Below are positions 8,106 through 17,593 of a stretch of 64,000 bases of DNA, piece by piece. The notes beneath the pieces are model-generated. The model was not told the origin of the DNA, did no database searches, and saw only the letters and a program-made list of their open reading frames with translations. The first letter of the stretch is position 1. Every line of letters starts with the position of its first letter. Source of the stretch: an uncultured Lachnospiraceae bacterium. Lineage in GTDB: Bacteria > Bacillota > Clostridia > Lachnospirales > Lachnospiraceae. The DNA lies in the NCBI GenBank assembly GCA_910578115.1, contig CAJTPO010000006.1, positions 62,001 to 126,000 on the forward strand. The letters run 5' to 3'. The position numbers were made by a program, and so were the translations under genes.

Positions 8106-10112
8106 TCAAATCTTCCCGATCAGGTAGTCCTGTCTGCCTTCTCTCAGAAATACCGGTATGGTATGAATGTCCGCCGCCACCTCGTACCACTGGCCGCCCT
8201 CATATCTGTTGCCCGTCCCGGCGTGCACGAAGAACGTGCCTGCAGGCAGATATACGCTGCGGCCTGCTGCCTTCTCATAACAGATGGGTGCCACCAGAAG
8301 ATCCGGCCCGAACATGTAGGCATCCTGAATCTCCCAGCATACCTTATCCTCCGGAAATTCATAGAACATGGCCCGCATCACCGGCGCCCCCACATCATGT
8401 GCCGCCTGCATGACGCTCCGCGTATAATCACGCATCATCTCCCGGATACGGATGAACTTCACCATGATCTCATAATTCTCTTCCCCGTAGCTCCAGACCT
8501 CATTCTCCGCGCCTGTCCACTCACGCACCTCGCCCGCTTGATTGACGATCTGCTGCCCGGGCTGGCGGCAGCCATGAATACGCATGACCGGACAGAAAGT
8601 ACCGAACTGGAACCAGCGGATCAACAGCTCCTTAAAACCATCGTCGTGGATATTGCCGCCGTGGAATCCACCGATATCCGTGGTCCACCAGGGAATTCCG
8701 CAAAGCCCCATATGTATGCCCGCGCAGATCTGTTTGCGGAAGTCCTCATAAGTTGACATAATATCTCCCGACCAGACAAGCGCTCCATATTTCTGACTGC
8801 CCACCCAGGCACAACGGATCAGATTCACGATATCCTCCTGTCCGTCCGCCTTCTGTCCTTCATAGAAAAGCCGTGCATATTCCCGCGGATAGATATTGCC
8901 GATCCGGGCCACGGAACCGGCATGATAACGGTAATCTGCAAAATCATAGGTGGTAAACTCTGGCTCCGCCTCATCCAGCCAGAAGGTGCTGATGCCCAGA
9001 TCTGCATAATTCTTCCGGCATTTCTCCCACACGTACTCCCTTGTGCGCGGGTTGGTGGCATCCATGAACACATTGTTGCCGTGGAAGATCATCTGCACGT
9101 CCACGCCGGAATTGCTTTTTACCAGAAGTCCCTGCTGCTTCATCTCCTCATAATTCTCACTGCGCCAATCCACCTGCGGCCAGATGGATACCATCACCCG
9201 GATACCCATATCCTGTATCTCCCGGATCATCGCCGCCGGATCCGGGAAATATTCCTCGTCAAAACGCCAGTCACCGCAACGGGGCCAATGGTAGTAATCG
9301 ATCACCAGCACATCTACCGGAATCTCACGCTTCTTGTATTCCCGGGCAATCTGCAGCACCTGCTCCTGATTGTAATAGCGCAGCTTACACTGCCAGAAGC
9401 CCAGACCGTACTCCGGCATCATCGGCGCCCTGCCCGTCACGGCCGTATAGGCCTCCTCGATCTGTGCCGGCGTGTCTCCCGCCGTGATCCAGTAATCCAG
9501 CTGCCTGGTATCTTCCGCGATCCATTCCGTGGTGTTGCTGCCGAAATGCACCTCACCGATGGCTGCATTATGCCACAGGAAGCCATACCCCAGGCTGGAA
9601 ATATAGAAAGGAACACTGGCCTGTGAATTCCTGTGGGCCAGCTCCAGATTGCATCCCTTTAAGTCAAAGGTTTCCTGCTGGTACTGTCCCATACCGTAGA
9701 TCTTTTCTTCCGGATCGGACACGAAACTGGCTTTCAGATGATACCCGCCGCCGGCCAGAGGCCGGAAATGCCTCGCCTTCTTCTGCAGCGCGCCGCCGTT
9801 GGGAATCTCCTGCAGCAGCACTTTTCCCTTCTGATCATAGAAAGTGATCTGCAGCGCCTTCCCCCAGGGATTCACGGTAAGCTCTGCCCGGATCTTCCCA
9901 TTGGTGATGGACGCCCGCTGCTCCTCTATGCTGATACTGCCTTCCTGTGCCGGATCCTGCGGCGCAGACAGGGCCACACTCCCCTCTTCGATCTCACCCA
10001 GAAACGCCGCCCGTACCCGAAAGCTGTTTGCACCCCAGGGCGTTACCATCACACTCTCCCCGTTCTCCCGGAAAAGCAGGCTGCCGTCCTTCTCTTCAAA
10101 ATAATGCAGCAT
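8106..10112 (-). CDS. GH31 alpha-glycosidase (alpha-xylosidase/alpha-glucosidase type)
   Basis: A 668-residue intracellular retaining glycosidase. The N-terminal beta-sandwich (residues 1-215) leads into a TIM barrel beginning PEYGLGFWQCKLRYYN. The nucleophile Asp (about residue 380) lies in STFWLDEAEPE and the acid/base Asp (about 450) in LVWSGDI; both catalytic signatures are intact. The start has a strong site, AAAGGAGGAAACAAAC. The DEAEPE form is common among alpha-xylosidases and bacterial alpha-glucosidases of GH31, so alpha-xylosidase is possible but unproven. It lies 131 bases upstream of the GH27 gene, likely in the same transcript. Confidence 0.85.
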   Translation of the reverse strand: MLHYFEEKDGSLLFRENGESVMVTPWGANSFRVRAAFLGEIEEGSVALSAPQDPAQEGSISIEEQRASITNGKIRAELTVNPWGKALQITFYDQKGKVLLQEIPNGGALQKKARHFRPLAGGGYHLKASFVSDPEEKIYGMGQYQQETFDLKGCNLELAHRNSQASVPFYISSLGYGFLWHNAAIGEVHFGSNTTEWIAEDTRQLDYWITAGDTPAQIEEAYTAVTGRAPMMPEYGLGFWQCKLRYYNQEQVLQIAREYKKREIPVDVLVIDYYHWPRCGDWRFDEEYFPDPAAMIREIQDMGIRVMVSIWPQVDWRSENYEEMKQQGLLVKSNSGVDVQMIFHGNNVFMDATNPRTREYVWEKCRKNYADLGISTFWLDEAEPEFTTYDFADYRYHAGSVARIGNIYPREYARLFYEGQKADGQEDIVNLIRCAWVGSQKYGALVWSGDIMSTYEDFRKQICAGIHMGLCGIPWWTTDIGGFHGGNIHDDGFKELLIRWFQFGTFCPVMRIHGCRQPGQQIVNQAGEVREWTGAENEVWSYGEENYEIMVKFIRIREMMRDYTRSVMQAAHDVGAPVMRAMFYEFPEDKVCWEIQDAYMFGPDLLVAPICYEKAAGRSVYLPAGTFFVHAGTGNRYEGGQWYEVAADIHTIPVFLREGRQDYLIGKI

Positions 10113-10126
10113 GTTTGTTTCCTCCT

Positions 10127-10714
10127 TTAAATTTTGTAAACCATATGCTTTTCGAGATATCCCTCAAGCATATCCTCAACGCACTCCCGTATATCGCACG
10201 CAATTTTTCCTGCGTTTCCCTGATACCTGCCTGAACCGCTACCTCCAGTATTTCTTCCATATCCGGATTTATCCCGTTGCCGTTGACCGTCGTAGCATGC
10301 TCCCCGTTAAGAGAATGACTGTAAGTAAGATCATAGGCCGGAGTAAGTTTATAACATGCTTCCTGCTCATCATACAGGAAAGCGCCCCATACCCGAGTCC
10401 CCTACGATAGCAAGCCTGTTCAGATTTCCGACCGTGACAGGATCTATATGGTTTTTCAGCATCAGGCGGTCTACCAGCAAACGGCCCCATCCATCGGGAA
10501 GACTATCCGCGAACACACCAAACAGACCCCCGAAGGGATCTGCTTTAGGAAGAAAGACTCTCTTTTCCAACGGCAGGGAAAACGGACTGACTGGAAATCC
10601 ACTTTCGATCCATTCTTTGTCATATTCAAAAGCTGCCAGCCTTTCCTTGTACAAAGCCAGGGTTCCGACCTTTCTTTCATGATAAAACACATTTAACTGT
10701 CTAATCCTGTCCAC
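10127..10714 (-). pseudogene. hipA-like kinase remnant with central deletion and frameshifts
   Basis: The first 110 residues are a normal HipA N-terminal subdomain (VFYHERKVGTLAL, PLEKRVFLP, FGVFADSLPDGWG, VGDSGMG). The frame then stops at TGA, while the next frame resumes with AFLYDEQEACYKLTPAYDLTYS and GEHATTVNGNGINP, which is the C-terminal part of HipA family kinases. A further shift leads to ECVEDMLEGYLEKHM and a TAA at 10129-10127. Roughly 200 residues holding the kinase core are missing, so no toxin kinase can be made. The N-terminal part alone resembles HipS of split HipBST systems in size, but the attached C-terminal debris shows decay. It overlaps the hipB-like gene by 14 bases. Confidence 0.8.
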
Positions 10715-10985
10715 GAATGATCTCCTCTATAGACGCAGGCGGAACGTCCACAAATAAATGCTCCAGTTCTTCTTCCAGCTCAAGCGCAGTTGCAATTTTG
10801 ATCAGGGAGAGAAAAGAAATCTCACCGCTTCGTTCAAATCGCTTTACAGACCCCAGGCTTACGCCTGACAACTGACTTAACTTCACCTGTGATATTTTCC
10901 GTCTTCTGCGGATGGTACGGATACGGTCTGCGATTAGTCTCTGTATCTCACCCGGTGTTTTTGATAAAAAAAATGATGTATTCAT
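10701..10985 (-). CDS. HipB-like XRE antitoxin/regulator (orphaned)
   Basis: A DNA-binding protein of about 94 residues with a helix-turn-helix (ISQVKLSQLSGVSLGSVKRFERSGEI) and a C-terminal tail ending IEEIIRGQD that overlaps the hipA remnant. In intact pairs it would repress the operon and bind the kinase. The kinase is deleted here, so the gene is probably a leftover. Start choice is weak: ATG 10985 has no good ribosome site, and a TTG at 11021 would add twelve residues. Confidence 0.7.
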   Translation of the reverse strand: MNTSFFLSKTPGEIQRLIADRIRTIRRRRKISQVKLSQLSGVSLGSVKRFERSGEISFLSLIKIATALELEEELEHLFVDVPPASIEEIIRGQD

Positions 10986-10995
10986 AGATAATATT

Positions 10996-11160
10996 TTATC
11001 CCAACTCTTCGTAAAATGCAATCACCGGAGCTGTCTTCAACACTCCGCTTTCCGCACAGATGCCAGTGTTCTCCACAAAATGCGGAATGCCTGCAAAAAA
11101 CTCACCGGGCTTTCGCCAGGTGAGTATCGGAATACCTTTTCCAAAAAGCTGTTGTTTCAT
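10996..11160 (-). CDS. possible small ORF, unrecognised
   Basis: A 54-codon frame between the ZIP transporter and the hipB-like gene (begins KQQLFGKGIPILTW, ends APVIAFYEELG). The composition looks protein-like but there is no ribosome site and no family I recognise. It may be part of a decayed gene, as with its neighbours. Confidence 0.2.
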   Translation of the reverse strand: MKQQLFGKGIPILTWRKPGEFFAGIPHFVENTGICAESGVLKTAPVIAFYEELG

Positions 11161-11168
11161 GTGCAGCG

Positions 11169-11945
11169 CTATCCCAGCGCAACATCCAGTATCATCATCA
11201 GTACGAACCCTGCCGCAACGCCAATGGTACCGATATTGCTGTGTTCTCCCGCCTGAGATTCCGGGATCAACTCCTCCACCACCACATAGATCATGGCTCC
11301 GGCAGCAAAAGCCAGCATATAGGAAAGCGCCGGCACGATCTGCTCTGCCAAAAGGATGGTAACTGCCGCCGCAACCGGTTCCACGACACCCGACAGCGCA
11401 CCGTAGACGAAAGCACGCCACCTGCCTATCCCCTCGCTTCTAAGCGGCATGGAGATGATCGCCCCTTCCGGAAAATTCTGAATGGCGATGCCCGCCGCCA
11501 GCGTAAACGCTCCTGCCATCGTAATGCCGGTATTTCCCAGCAGCGCTCCCGCAAAAGTAACGCCCACAGACATGCCTTCCGGGATATTGTGCAGCGTCAC
11601 CGCAAGGACAAGCATGGTTGTTTTTTTTAAATTGGCTTCCAGTCCTTCCGGCTCTGCGCTCTCCAGATGCAGATGCGGCACCAGACTGTCCAGCCCCAGC
11701 AGGAATGCAATACCGCCAAGAAACCCGACTGCTGCCGGGAACCAGCCCACCTTCCCCTGTTCTTCCGCCATGTCGATAGCCGGGATCAACAGAGACCACA
11801 CGGAAGCCGCGATCATCACCCCGGAAGCAAATCCAAGAAGCATCTTCTCCAGCTTCCTGTTCATTTCCCGTCTCATCCAGAATACCATTGCAGAACCAAG
11901 TGTTGTCCCCGCAAAAGGGATCAATAATCCAAGTGCCAGCTGCAT
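11169..11945 (-). CDS. ZIP-family divalent metal transporter
   Basis: A 258-residue inner-membrane protein of the ZupT/GufA type that moves zinc, iron or related divalent metals into the cytoplasm. About eight helices are visible. The metal-site helices are present: HNIPEG in helix 4 and the paired NFPEG in helix 5. The loop before helix 4 contains HLHLESAEPE, a typical His/acidic loop. I start it at ATG 11945 (MQLALGLLIPFAG), which begins directly in the first helix; an earlier in-frame start adds 13 residues of poor quality. Metal specificity cannot be read from sequence. Confidence 0.85.
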   Translation of the reverse strand: MQLALGLLIPFAGTTLGSAMVFWMRREMNRKLEKMLLGFASGVMIAASVWSLLIPAIDMAEEQGKVGWFPAAVGFLGGIAFLLGLDSLVPHLHLESAEPEGLEANLKKTTMLVLAVTLHNIPEGMSVGVTFAGALLGNTGITMAGAFTLAAGIAIQNFPEGAIISMPLRSEGIGRWRAFVYGALSGVVEPVAAAVTILLAEQIVPALSYMLAFAAGAMIYVVVEELIPESQAGEHSNIGTIGVAAGFVLMMILDVALG

Positions 11946-12019
11946 ATCACCATTCCCGCCTTTCCCTCTATAGCATTTGTACACTGTTTTATTTTATGCA
12001 TATTTCATCAAAACGGCAT

Positions 12020-12450
12020 CTATCCGATCAGTACTTTCTTCCCCTGAAATGCAAACCCGTACTTTCTGATACGCTCTGCCGGTATCCCCTCCGCCTCCAG
12101 CACTGCCGCATACCGCTTCTCATCAATCTGTGCAAGCGCCGCGCTCACCGTATCCTGCAGCGTTTTTTCCTCTTCCGCATCATGCACTTTAAATTCCAGG
12201 ATAACGGCATCCGCCTCCGTCATATAGTCGGAGACCCTGTTAAAATATTCCAGGTCTTTTTCCGTCAGGACATTGCCTGTCCGCAGAAAATATTCAACGT
12301 CCTGCCAAAACGCCGGGGCCGGATGATCAGCGTCACACTGTCCCCATTCTCCCACCATTCCCGAATAAAATCCGTTTTGTCTACGTAAAAATAATTGTTT
12401 GCTGTGATGGTCTCAAAATCCTGAACGCCTATCGCAACCGATCTTCCCAT
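12020..12450 (-). pseudogene. AAA-ATPase / PD-(D/E)XK nuclease (DUF1703-type) remnant
   Basis: The N-terminal part (GRSVAIGVQDFETI, YFYVDKTDFIREWW, RPRRFGRTLN) matches the start of the roughly 550-residue family that combines an AAA-ATPase domain with a C-terminal PD-(D/E)XK nuclease domain. The frame then ends, and a different frame continues with DYMTEADAVILEFKVHDAEEEKTL through IRKYGFAFQGKKVLIG, the end of the same family. About 400 residues between RTLN and the nuclease are gone and the junction is out of frame. The Walker A lysine is also lost (FGRT in place of FGKT). The start ATG 12450 follows CAGGAGAGGCTTGGCAT. Confidence 0.8.
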
Positions 12451-12501
12451 ATGCCAAGCCTCTCCTGTTCTCCCGCGTTCTCTTTCCTTCTTCTTAAACA
12501 A

Positions 12502-13098
12502 TTAACCAAGTTCCACCAATACGGCCCGACAGGGTGCACCGTCCACACCACCCAGATTGATCGGTGCAGCATTCAGGAAATAGACGCCTTCTTCCACCTC
12601 GCCCAGCCGGATTCCCTCTAACAGCGTAACCTCTGCGCCCAGAAGCTGCAGATGCACTTCCCTTGAATCCTCCTCCGGTCCTACCGTCTGCGATTCATTG
12701 CCCAGAAGCAGAATCCCGGCCTCTGCAAACACCTTTGCCGCCTCCAAAGAGACAACCGCTTTTCCCTTAATCAAGATCCGCTTCCTGCTCCGGCGGTCCG
12801 TCTCCCTGGCCTTCTCCAGAATCGAGATCGCATCATTGGCCGTCACGACGCCCTCATGCACTGCCACGTAAGCAATCCCGATACAACGTTCCAGATCCGT
12901 CTCCTCTATGGTCTTCCCGTTTTCATAGAAATGAAACGGTGCATCCACATGGGTGCCGTTATGCGCACACATGAAAAATGCCGACAGATTGCACTTACCG
13001 CCTTCCGCTATTCTCATCACCGCCTGCATGTCAGGCGCAGGATCTCCCGGAAATACTTTGCTTCCGAATACCTCCTGCGAAATATCATAAATTTTCAT
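12502..13098 (-). CDS. cyclase-family metal-dependent hydrolase (kynurenine formamidase-like)
   Basis: A 199-residue enzyme of the cyclase/arylformamidase fold. The metal-binding signature HNGTHVDAPFHF (about residues 50-61) is intact, and the second active-site region GVYFLNAAPINLGGVDGAP is present near the C terminus. Family members hydrolyse formamides, isatin or cyclic amides; the substrate here cannot be assigned. The start is ATG 13098 after GGAATGGAGGGAATT; four upstream in-frame codons begin with another ATG inside that ribosome site. The AAA/nuclease remnant lies directly downstream. Confidence 0.82.
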   Translation of the reverse strand: MKIYDISQEVFGSKVFPGDPAPDMQAVMRIAEGGKCNLSAFFMCAHNGTHVDAPFHFYENGKTIEETDLERCIGIAYVAVHEGVVTANDAISILEKARETDRRSRKRILIKGKAVVSLEAAKVFAEAGILLLGNESQTVGPEEDSREVHLQLLGAEVTLLEGIRLGEVEEGVYFLNAAPINLGGVDGAPCRAVLVELG

Positions 13099-13296
13099 AA
13101 TTCCCTCCATTCCGTCAATCTCTTAATTTTCCAGCCTGCCTGGGTCATCCTGCCATCCGCATCTGCCTCAGGCTGCTTCATTTCTATCTAATATAGCACA
13201 TAACAAAGCAAATAGCTATTGTAACACTTCGCATTATCCAGTTTATATTTTTACAGCCGCAGCTCATGGAATAATCCACATACCACATGGTGTGTC

Positions 13297-13325
13297 TTGA
13301 AGCCACCGGCCCGTCATGCTATATT
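13297..13325 (+). promoter_or_regulatory. lhr promoter
   Basis: TTGAAG, a 17-base spacer and TATATT, about 53 bases before the lhr start codon. It reads away from the cyclase gene. Confidence 0.5.
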
Positions 13326-13377
13326 AAAATTATAACAAAATCAGGAAACAAAAAGCAAAAACAGGAGCGCCAAAACC

Positions 13378-16300
13378 ATGCCAAACCCCAAAATTTCCGA
13401 CTGCCTGACCCTCTTCTCCCCCGACACCGCCCGGTGGTTTCATGAATCGCTGGGAGCCCCCACCCCCGTACAGGAATCCGCCTGGCCGGCCATCGCCGCC
13501 GGCGGGCATGTGCTGGTGTCCGCCCCCACCGGGACAGGCAAGACCCTCTCCGCCTTCCTCGTATTTCTGGACCGGCTGCACAAAAAGGCCGCCGAAGGAA
13601 CACTGGAACAGGCCCTGTATCTGATCTATGTATCCCCCCTGAAGTCACTGGCCACAGACATCCGCGAGAATTTAAGCAGGCCTCTTTCCGGCATCGACGC
13701 AGATACTTCCATTCAAACCGCTATCCGCACCGGAGACACCACGCCTCAGGAACGCCGGCAGATGATCAAAAAGCCGCCCCATATCCTGATCACCACGCCG
13801 GAATCCCTCTATCTGCTGCTCACTTCCAAAACCGGCCAGAATATGCTGTGTACCGCCAAAGCCATCATCATCGACGAACTGCATGCACTGATCGACACCA
13901 AGCGAGGCGCCCACCTGATGTTCTCCCTGGCCAGACTGGATATCCTGTGCGGTGCACCGCTGCAGCGGATCGGCCTCTCCGCCACCATTGCGCCCCTTTC
14001 TCTGGCCGCCGAGTATCTGGCCCCGGAACCGGTATTCGTGGCCGCTCCCGCCATGCACAAAAAAATCGAGTTACAGATACTCGGTTCCTACGTGGATACC
14101 AGCAGACGGCGCCAAGATCCCGTCTGGCAGGAACTGTCCGAGCTTGTCTACAAATACTGCCAGGGAACCCGGAGCGTGATCGCCTTCGTGGAGGGACGCC
14201 GGTATGCGGAAAAGCTGGCATATTATGTAAATCAAATAGGCGGCCAGGATTTTGCCAGAGTCCATCACGGCAGTCTTTCCAAAGAACAGCGCGCCGAGAC
14301 GGAACTGGCCCTGCGCGAAGGCCGGCTGCGGCTCCTGTGCGCCACCTCCTCCATGGAACTCGGCATCGATGTCGGTGAGATTGAACAGGTGCTGCAGGTG
14401 GGCTGCCCCCGTACCGTCTCCGGCACCATGCAGCGTCTGGGCCGGGCCGGACACAACCCGGGTCTTACCAGCATCATGTACCTTTTCCCCCGTACGGCGG
14501 CCGAGAGCGTGCTCTGCGGTATGACAGCCCAGATGGCCAAAGAAGGCCTTGTGGAAAAAACCAATCCGCCGCAGGGCTGTCTGGATATTCTGGCCCAGCA
14601 TCTGGTATCCATGGCGGCTTTTAAAGGCTATGAAGTGGATGATGTGATGCGGCTGCTGCCCCGGGCATGGCCCTTCCGCGACGTGACGAAGGAGGATGTG
14701 GAAGCCGTGCTGCGGATGCTCTCCGGCGACTACGAACACAGACGGGACATTCCGGTCCGGCCAAGAATCCTCTACGACCGTCTCCACGGGCACGTGGAAG
14801 GAGACGGTTACAGCCGCATGCTGGCCATATCCGCCGGCGGCACTATTCCCGATAAGGGATTATATACGGTACGCACCGAAAGCGGCGTGAAGGTAGGGGA
14901 AGCAGATGAAGAATTCGTCTATGAGACCCGAATCGGCGACCGATTTATTCTGGGGGCTTTTGGCTGGAAAGTGCTTCATATCGGCCGGGACACACTGACA
15001 GTGACCCAGGCGCCGGCAGAAGGAGCGCGACTGCCCTTCTGGAAGGGTGAGATCAAAGGAAGAAGCAAAGAGACCGGCGAACATTTCGGCAGAATACTGC
15101 GCAGCCTGAAAGATGCCGCCCAGGAAGGCCGGATCAACAGTGCTCTCTCCGCCTTGGGACTGGATGAATCCGCCGCTGTGCTGGCCGGAGAATATCTGAA
15201 AAGGCAGATTGCCTCCACCGGCACGCTTCCTTCAGACAAGACCATCCTGGCGGAACATTTCCGAGACCAGTCCGGCAACAGCCAGCTGATGATCCACTCT
15301 GTCTTCGGCCGCCGCATCAACGCTCCCCTGTCCCTGCTGGCAGCCCGGCTGGCCGGGGACGAAATGGGAACGGAAGTAGGAAGCGTGGATGAAGAAGACG
15401 GCTTCCTGCTCTATTCCTATGACGACCAGTCCATGCCGGAAGGACTTCTGTCCCGCATTGACCCGGCTTCTTCAAAACGCATTCTCGGTGCCCTGCTTCC
15501 GGCTACACCCGTTTTCAACATGGCCTTCCGCTACAACTGCGGCCGTGCGCTGATGATGGGAGCCAAAGGCTCCGGACGGCATCCGCTTTGGATGCAGCGG
15601 CTGCGCGGCGCCGAGATGCTGGAGCAGGTGGTTCGGGAAAAGGATCACCCTTTGATCCGCGAAACAACCAAAGAATGCATGGAACAATTCTGGGATATAC
15701 AGGGTGTCCGGGAAGTGCTGGAACAAATCCGGTGCGGCGGGATCGTGGTGCGGGAAGTCTACACCGACACTGCCTCACCCATGTCCCTGCCTTTGCAGTG
15801 GAGTCAGGAAGCGGCTGTCATGTACGATTATGCACCCACACCCAGGCGCATTCATGCCGCGGTGGAAGAAGCGCTCCAGCAGGAAAAAGAACTGCTGCTG
15901 CCTGGCCGCCGGGAGCTGGCTCAAACACAGGACAGAAGCAGACTCCCGGAAAATGAGAAACAGCTCCACTCACTCCTGATGACAGAAGGCGATCTGGCCG
16001 CAGGAGACCTGGATGTCCCTGTCCAATGGCTGGAAACGCTGGAACAGGAAGAGCGAATCCTTTACCTGGAACAGGGCCTCTGGATCGCCGCCGAACACCA
16101 GGAAGACTACCGGAAAGCGTTGGAAGAAAACGATCAGGAAGCATGTCTTGCCATCCTGCGCCGAATGCTCCGCTACCGCGGCGGCGCAGAGGCCTGGCAG
16201 GCTGCCGGACGCTACGGTTGGAGCACGGAGGCCGCCGAAGCGCTGCTGCAGGAGCTGTGTCGCCGCAAAGAAGCCGTCTGCCATAGGTCCGCTGCCGCAG

Positions 16301-17580
16301 AATCCACAAACGCAGTCTACTATCATGCACAGCTCTACAAACGTGCCCGCACAAAGACACTGAAAAACCGCCGGGAAGAAATATCCACCTGTCCTCCCGC
16401 CTCCTACGCTTCCCTGCTTCTTTCCCGCGTCAGCCGCACGGCGCCGCCGGAAGAAGCCCTTTCCCATGCGCTCTCTTCTCTCGCCGGGACGCCGTTTCCC
16501 GCTGCCGCCTGGGAAGATCAGCTGCTGCCTCTGCGGGTCAAAGGTTATCGGGAAAACCTGTTGGACAGTTTTCTGGCAAAGGGGGAATATTTCTGGCATA
16601 TGGAAGACGGCCGAATCCGATTTGACCGCACCGATGAGATAGACTGGGAAGGCACTGCCGCAGGCCTGAGACTGTCGCCAGAGACAGCTTCCGTAGAAGA
16701 ACTGTGTTGTAAGCCGGAACCGGCTTCCGCAGAAACGCTGTCCGAAAAGGAAATAACCGTTATAGAAACGCTCTCCCGCCGGGGAGCCAGCTTCATGCAG
16801 GCGCTGAACAACGTACTACCCGGCGAATCACCCTACGACACCCTGCTCTCCCTGATGGAAAAAGGTCTCGTATGCGCTGACAGCTTCCTGCCCGTGCGCC
16901 AGTGGCAGAATCGGGAAAAGATCAAAAAATCCGCTGCCAGACAGCGGATAGGTGCAAAGGTAAAAGCTCTGAATGCCGGACGATGGGATCTGGTTCGACC
17001 GCTGCGCCCCCTGACCATTCAGGAGCAGATGGACCGATGTTTTGACCGCTGCCTGATCCTGTGCCGGGAAACCGCCGCATTCTGCGGCCTGTCCTGGTCC
17101 GAAGCCCTGTCACGCCTGCGTGTTCAGGAGTATACCGGGCAGGTACGCAGGGGCTATTTCGTGGAAGGCTTTTCCGGCGCACAGTTCATCCGCAAAGATG
17201 ATTTCGGCGGTATCACAGCCCGGCTGCTTCATCCTGTCCAGGAGCTGATCTGGATCAACGCCGCAGACCCCCTGCAGCCCTGGGGCAAACTTCTTCCCCA
17301 CACTGCAGGCCTCTCCTTCGCCAATCTGCCCGGCACCGCCGTTGCACTTCGCGGGGGCCTGCCGATCATACTCTTCGAGCGACAGGGCAGAGTGCTTCGT
17401 GTCTTTGACGCCTCCTGCCTGACAGAAGCGCTGCAGCTTTTTACAGAAGAATACCGCCAGGGCCGTATTTTTACCGGCAGGAAACGGATCGTTGTAAAGG
17501 AATATCCTGCTGAGGCGTCAAAGACGCTGGCAGAAAGCGGGTTTATAAGAGAGGCCCTGGATTATACACTGTATCGATAA
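13378..17580 (+). CDS. lhr: large helicase-related protein Lhr
   Basis: A 1,400-residue superfamily 2 DNA helicase. The first 430 residues are two RecA-like domains: Q-motif region TPVQESAWPAIAAG, motif I APTGTGKT (about 49-56), motif II DELH (about 165), SAT near 200, then RVHHGSLSKEQR and QRLGRAGHNPG. The Lhr-core winged-helix and beta-barrel region follows, and the C-terminal part corresponds to the Lhr-CTD found in full-length forms. Family members unwind DNA and RNA:DNA hybrids in repair. Its length is close to that of other full-length Lhr proteins. AACAGGAG precedes the ATG. The gene stands alone and is slightly richer in GC than the flanks. Confidence 0.9.
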   Translation: MPNPKISDCLTLFSPDTARWFHESLGAPTPVQESAWPAIAAGGHVLVSAPTGTGKTLSAFLVFLDRLHKKAAEGTLEQALYLIYVSPLKSLATDIRENLSRPLSGIDADTSIQTAIRTGDTTPQERRQMIKKPPHILITTPESLYLLLTSKTGQNMLCTAKAIIIDELHALIDTKRGAHLMFSLARLDILCGAPLQRIGLSATIAPLSLAAEYLAPEPVFVAAPAMHKKIELQILGSYVDTSRRRQDPVWQELSELVYKYCQGTRSVIAFVEGRRYAEKLAYYVNQIGGQDFARVHHGSLSKEQRAETELALREGRLRLLCATSSMELGIDVGEIEQVLQVGCPRTVSGTMQRLGRAGHNPGLTSIMYLFPRTAAESVLCGMTAQMAKEGLVEKTNPPQGCLDILAQHLVSMAAFKGYEVDDVMRLLPRAWPFRDVTKEDVEAVLRMLSGDYEHRRDIPVRPRILYDRLHGHVEGDGYSRMLAISAGGTIPDKGLYTVRTESGVKVGEADEEFVYETRIGDRFILGAFGWKVLHIGRDTLTVTQAPAEGARLPFWKGEIKGRSKETGEHFGRILRSLKDAAQEGRINSALSALGLDESAAVLAGEYLKRQIASTGTLPSDKTILAEHFRDQSGNSQLMIHSVFGRRINAPLSLLAARLAGDEMGTEVGSVDEEDGFLLYSYDDQSMPEGLLSRIDPASSKRILGALLPATPVFNMAFRYNCGRALMMGAKGSGRHPLWMQRLRGAEMLEQVVREKDHPLIRETTKECMEQFWDIQGVREVLEQIRCGGIVVREVYTDTASPMSLPLQWSQEAAVMYDYAPTPRRIHAAVEEALQQEKELLLPGRRELAQTQDRSRLPENEKQLHSLLMTEGDLAAGDLDVPVQWLETLEQEERILYLEQGLWIAAEHQEDYRKALEENDQEACLAILRRMLRYRGGAEAWQAAGRYGWSTEAAEALLQELCRRKEAVCHRSAAAESTNAVYYHAQLYKRARTKTLKNRREEISTCPPASYASLLLSRVSRTAPPEEALSHALSSLAGTPFPAAAWEDQLLPLRVKGYRENLLDSFLAKGEYFWHMEDGRIRFDRTDEIDWEGTAAGLRLSPETASVEELCCKPEPASAETLSEKEITVIETLSRRGASFMQALNNVLPGESPYDTLLSLMEKGLVCADSFLPVRQWQNREKIKKSAARQRIGAKVKALNAGRWDLVRPLRPLTIQEQMDRCFDRCLILCRETAAFCGLSWSEALSRLRVQEYTGQVRRGYFVEGFSGAQFIRKDDFGGITARLLHPVQELIWINAADPLQPWGKLLPHTAGLSFANLPGTAVALRGGLPIILFERQGRVLRVFDASCLTEALQLFTEEYRQGRIFTGRKRIVVKEYPAEASKTLAESGFIREALDYTLYR

Positions 17581-17593
17581 GACAAAGCCGAAG

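Noticed and set aside
10127..10985. An active HipBA or HipBST toxin-antitoxin system
   Set aside because: The kinase core is deleted and the remaining C-terminal part is out of frame.
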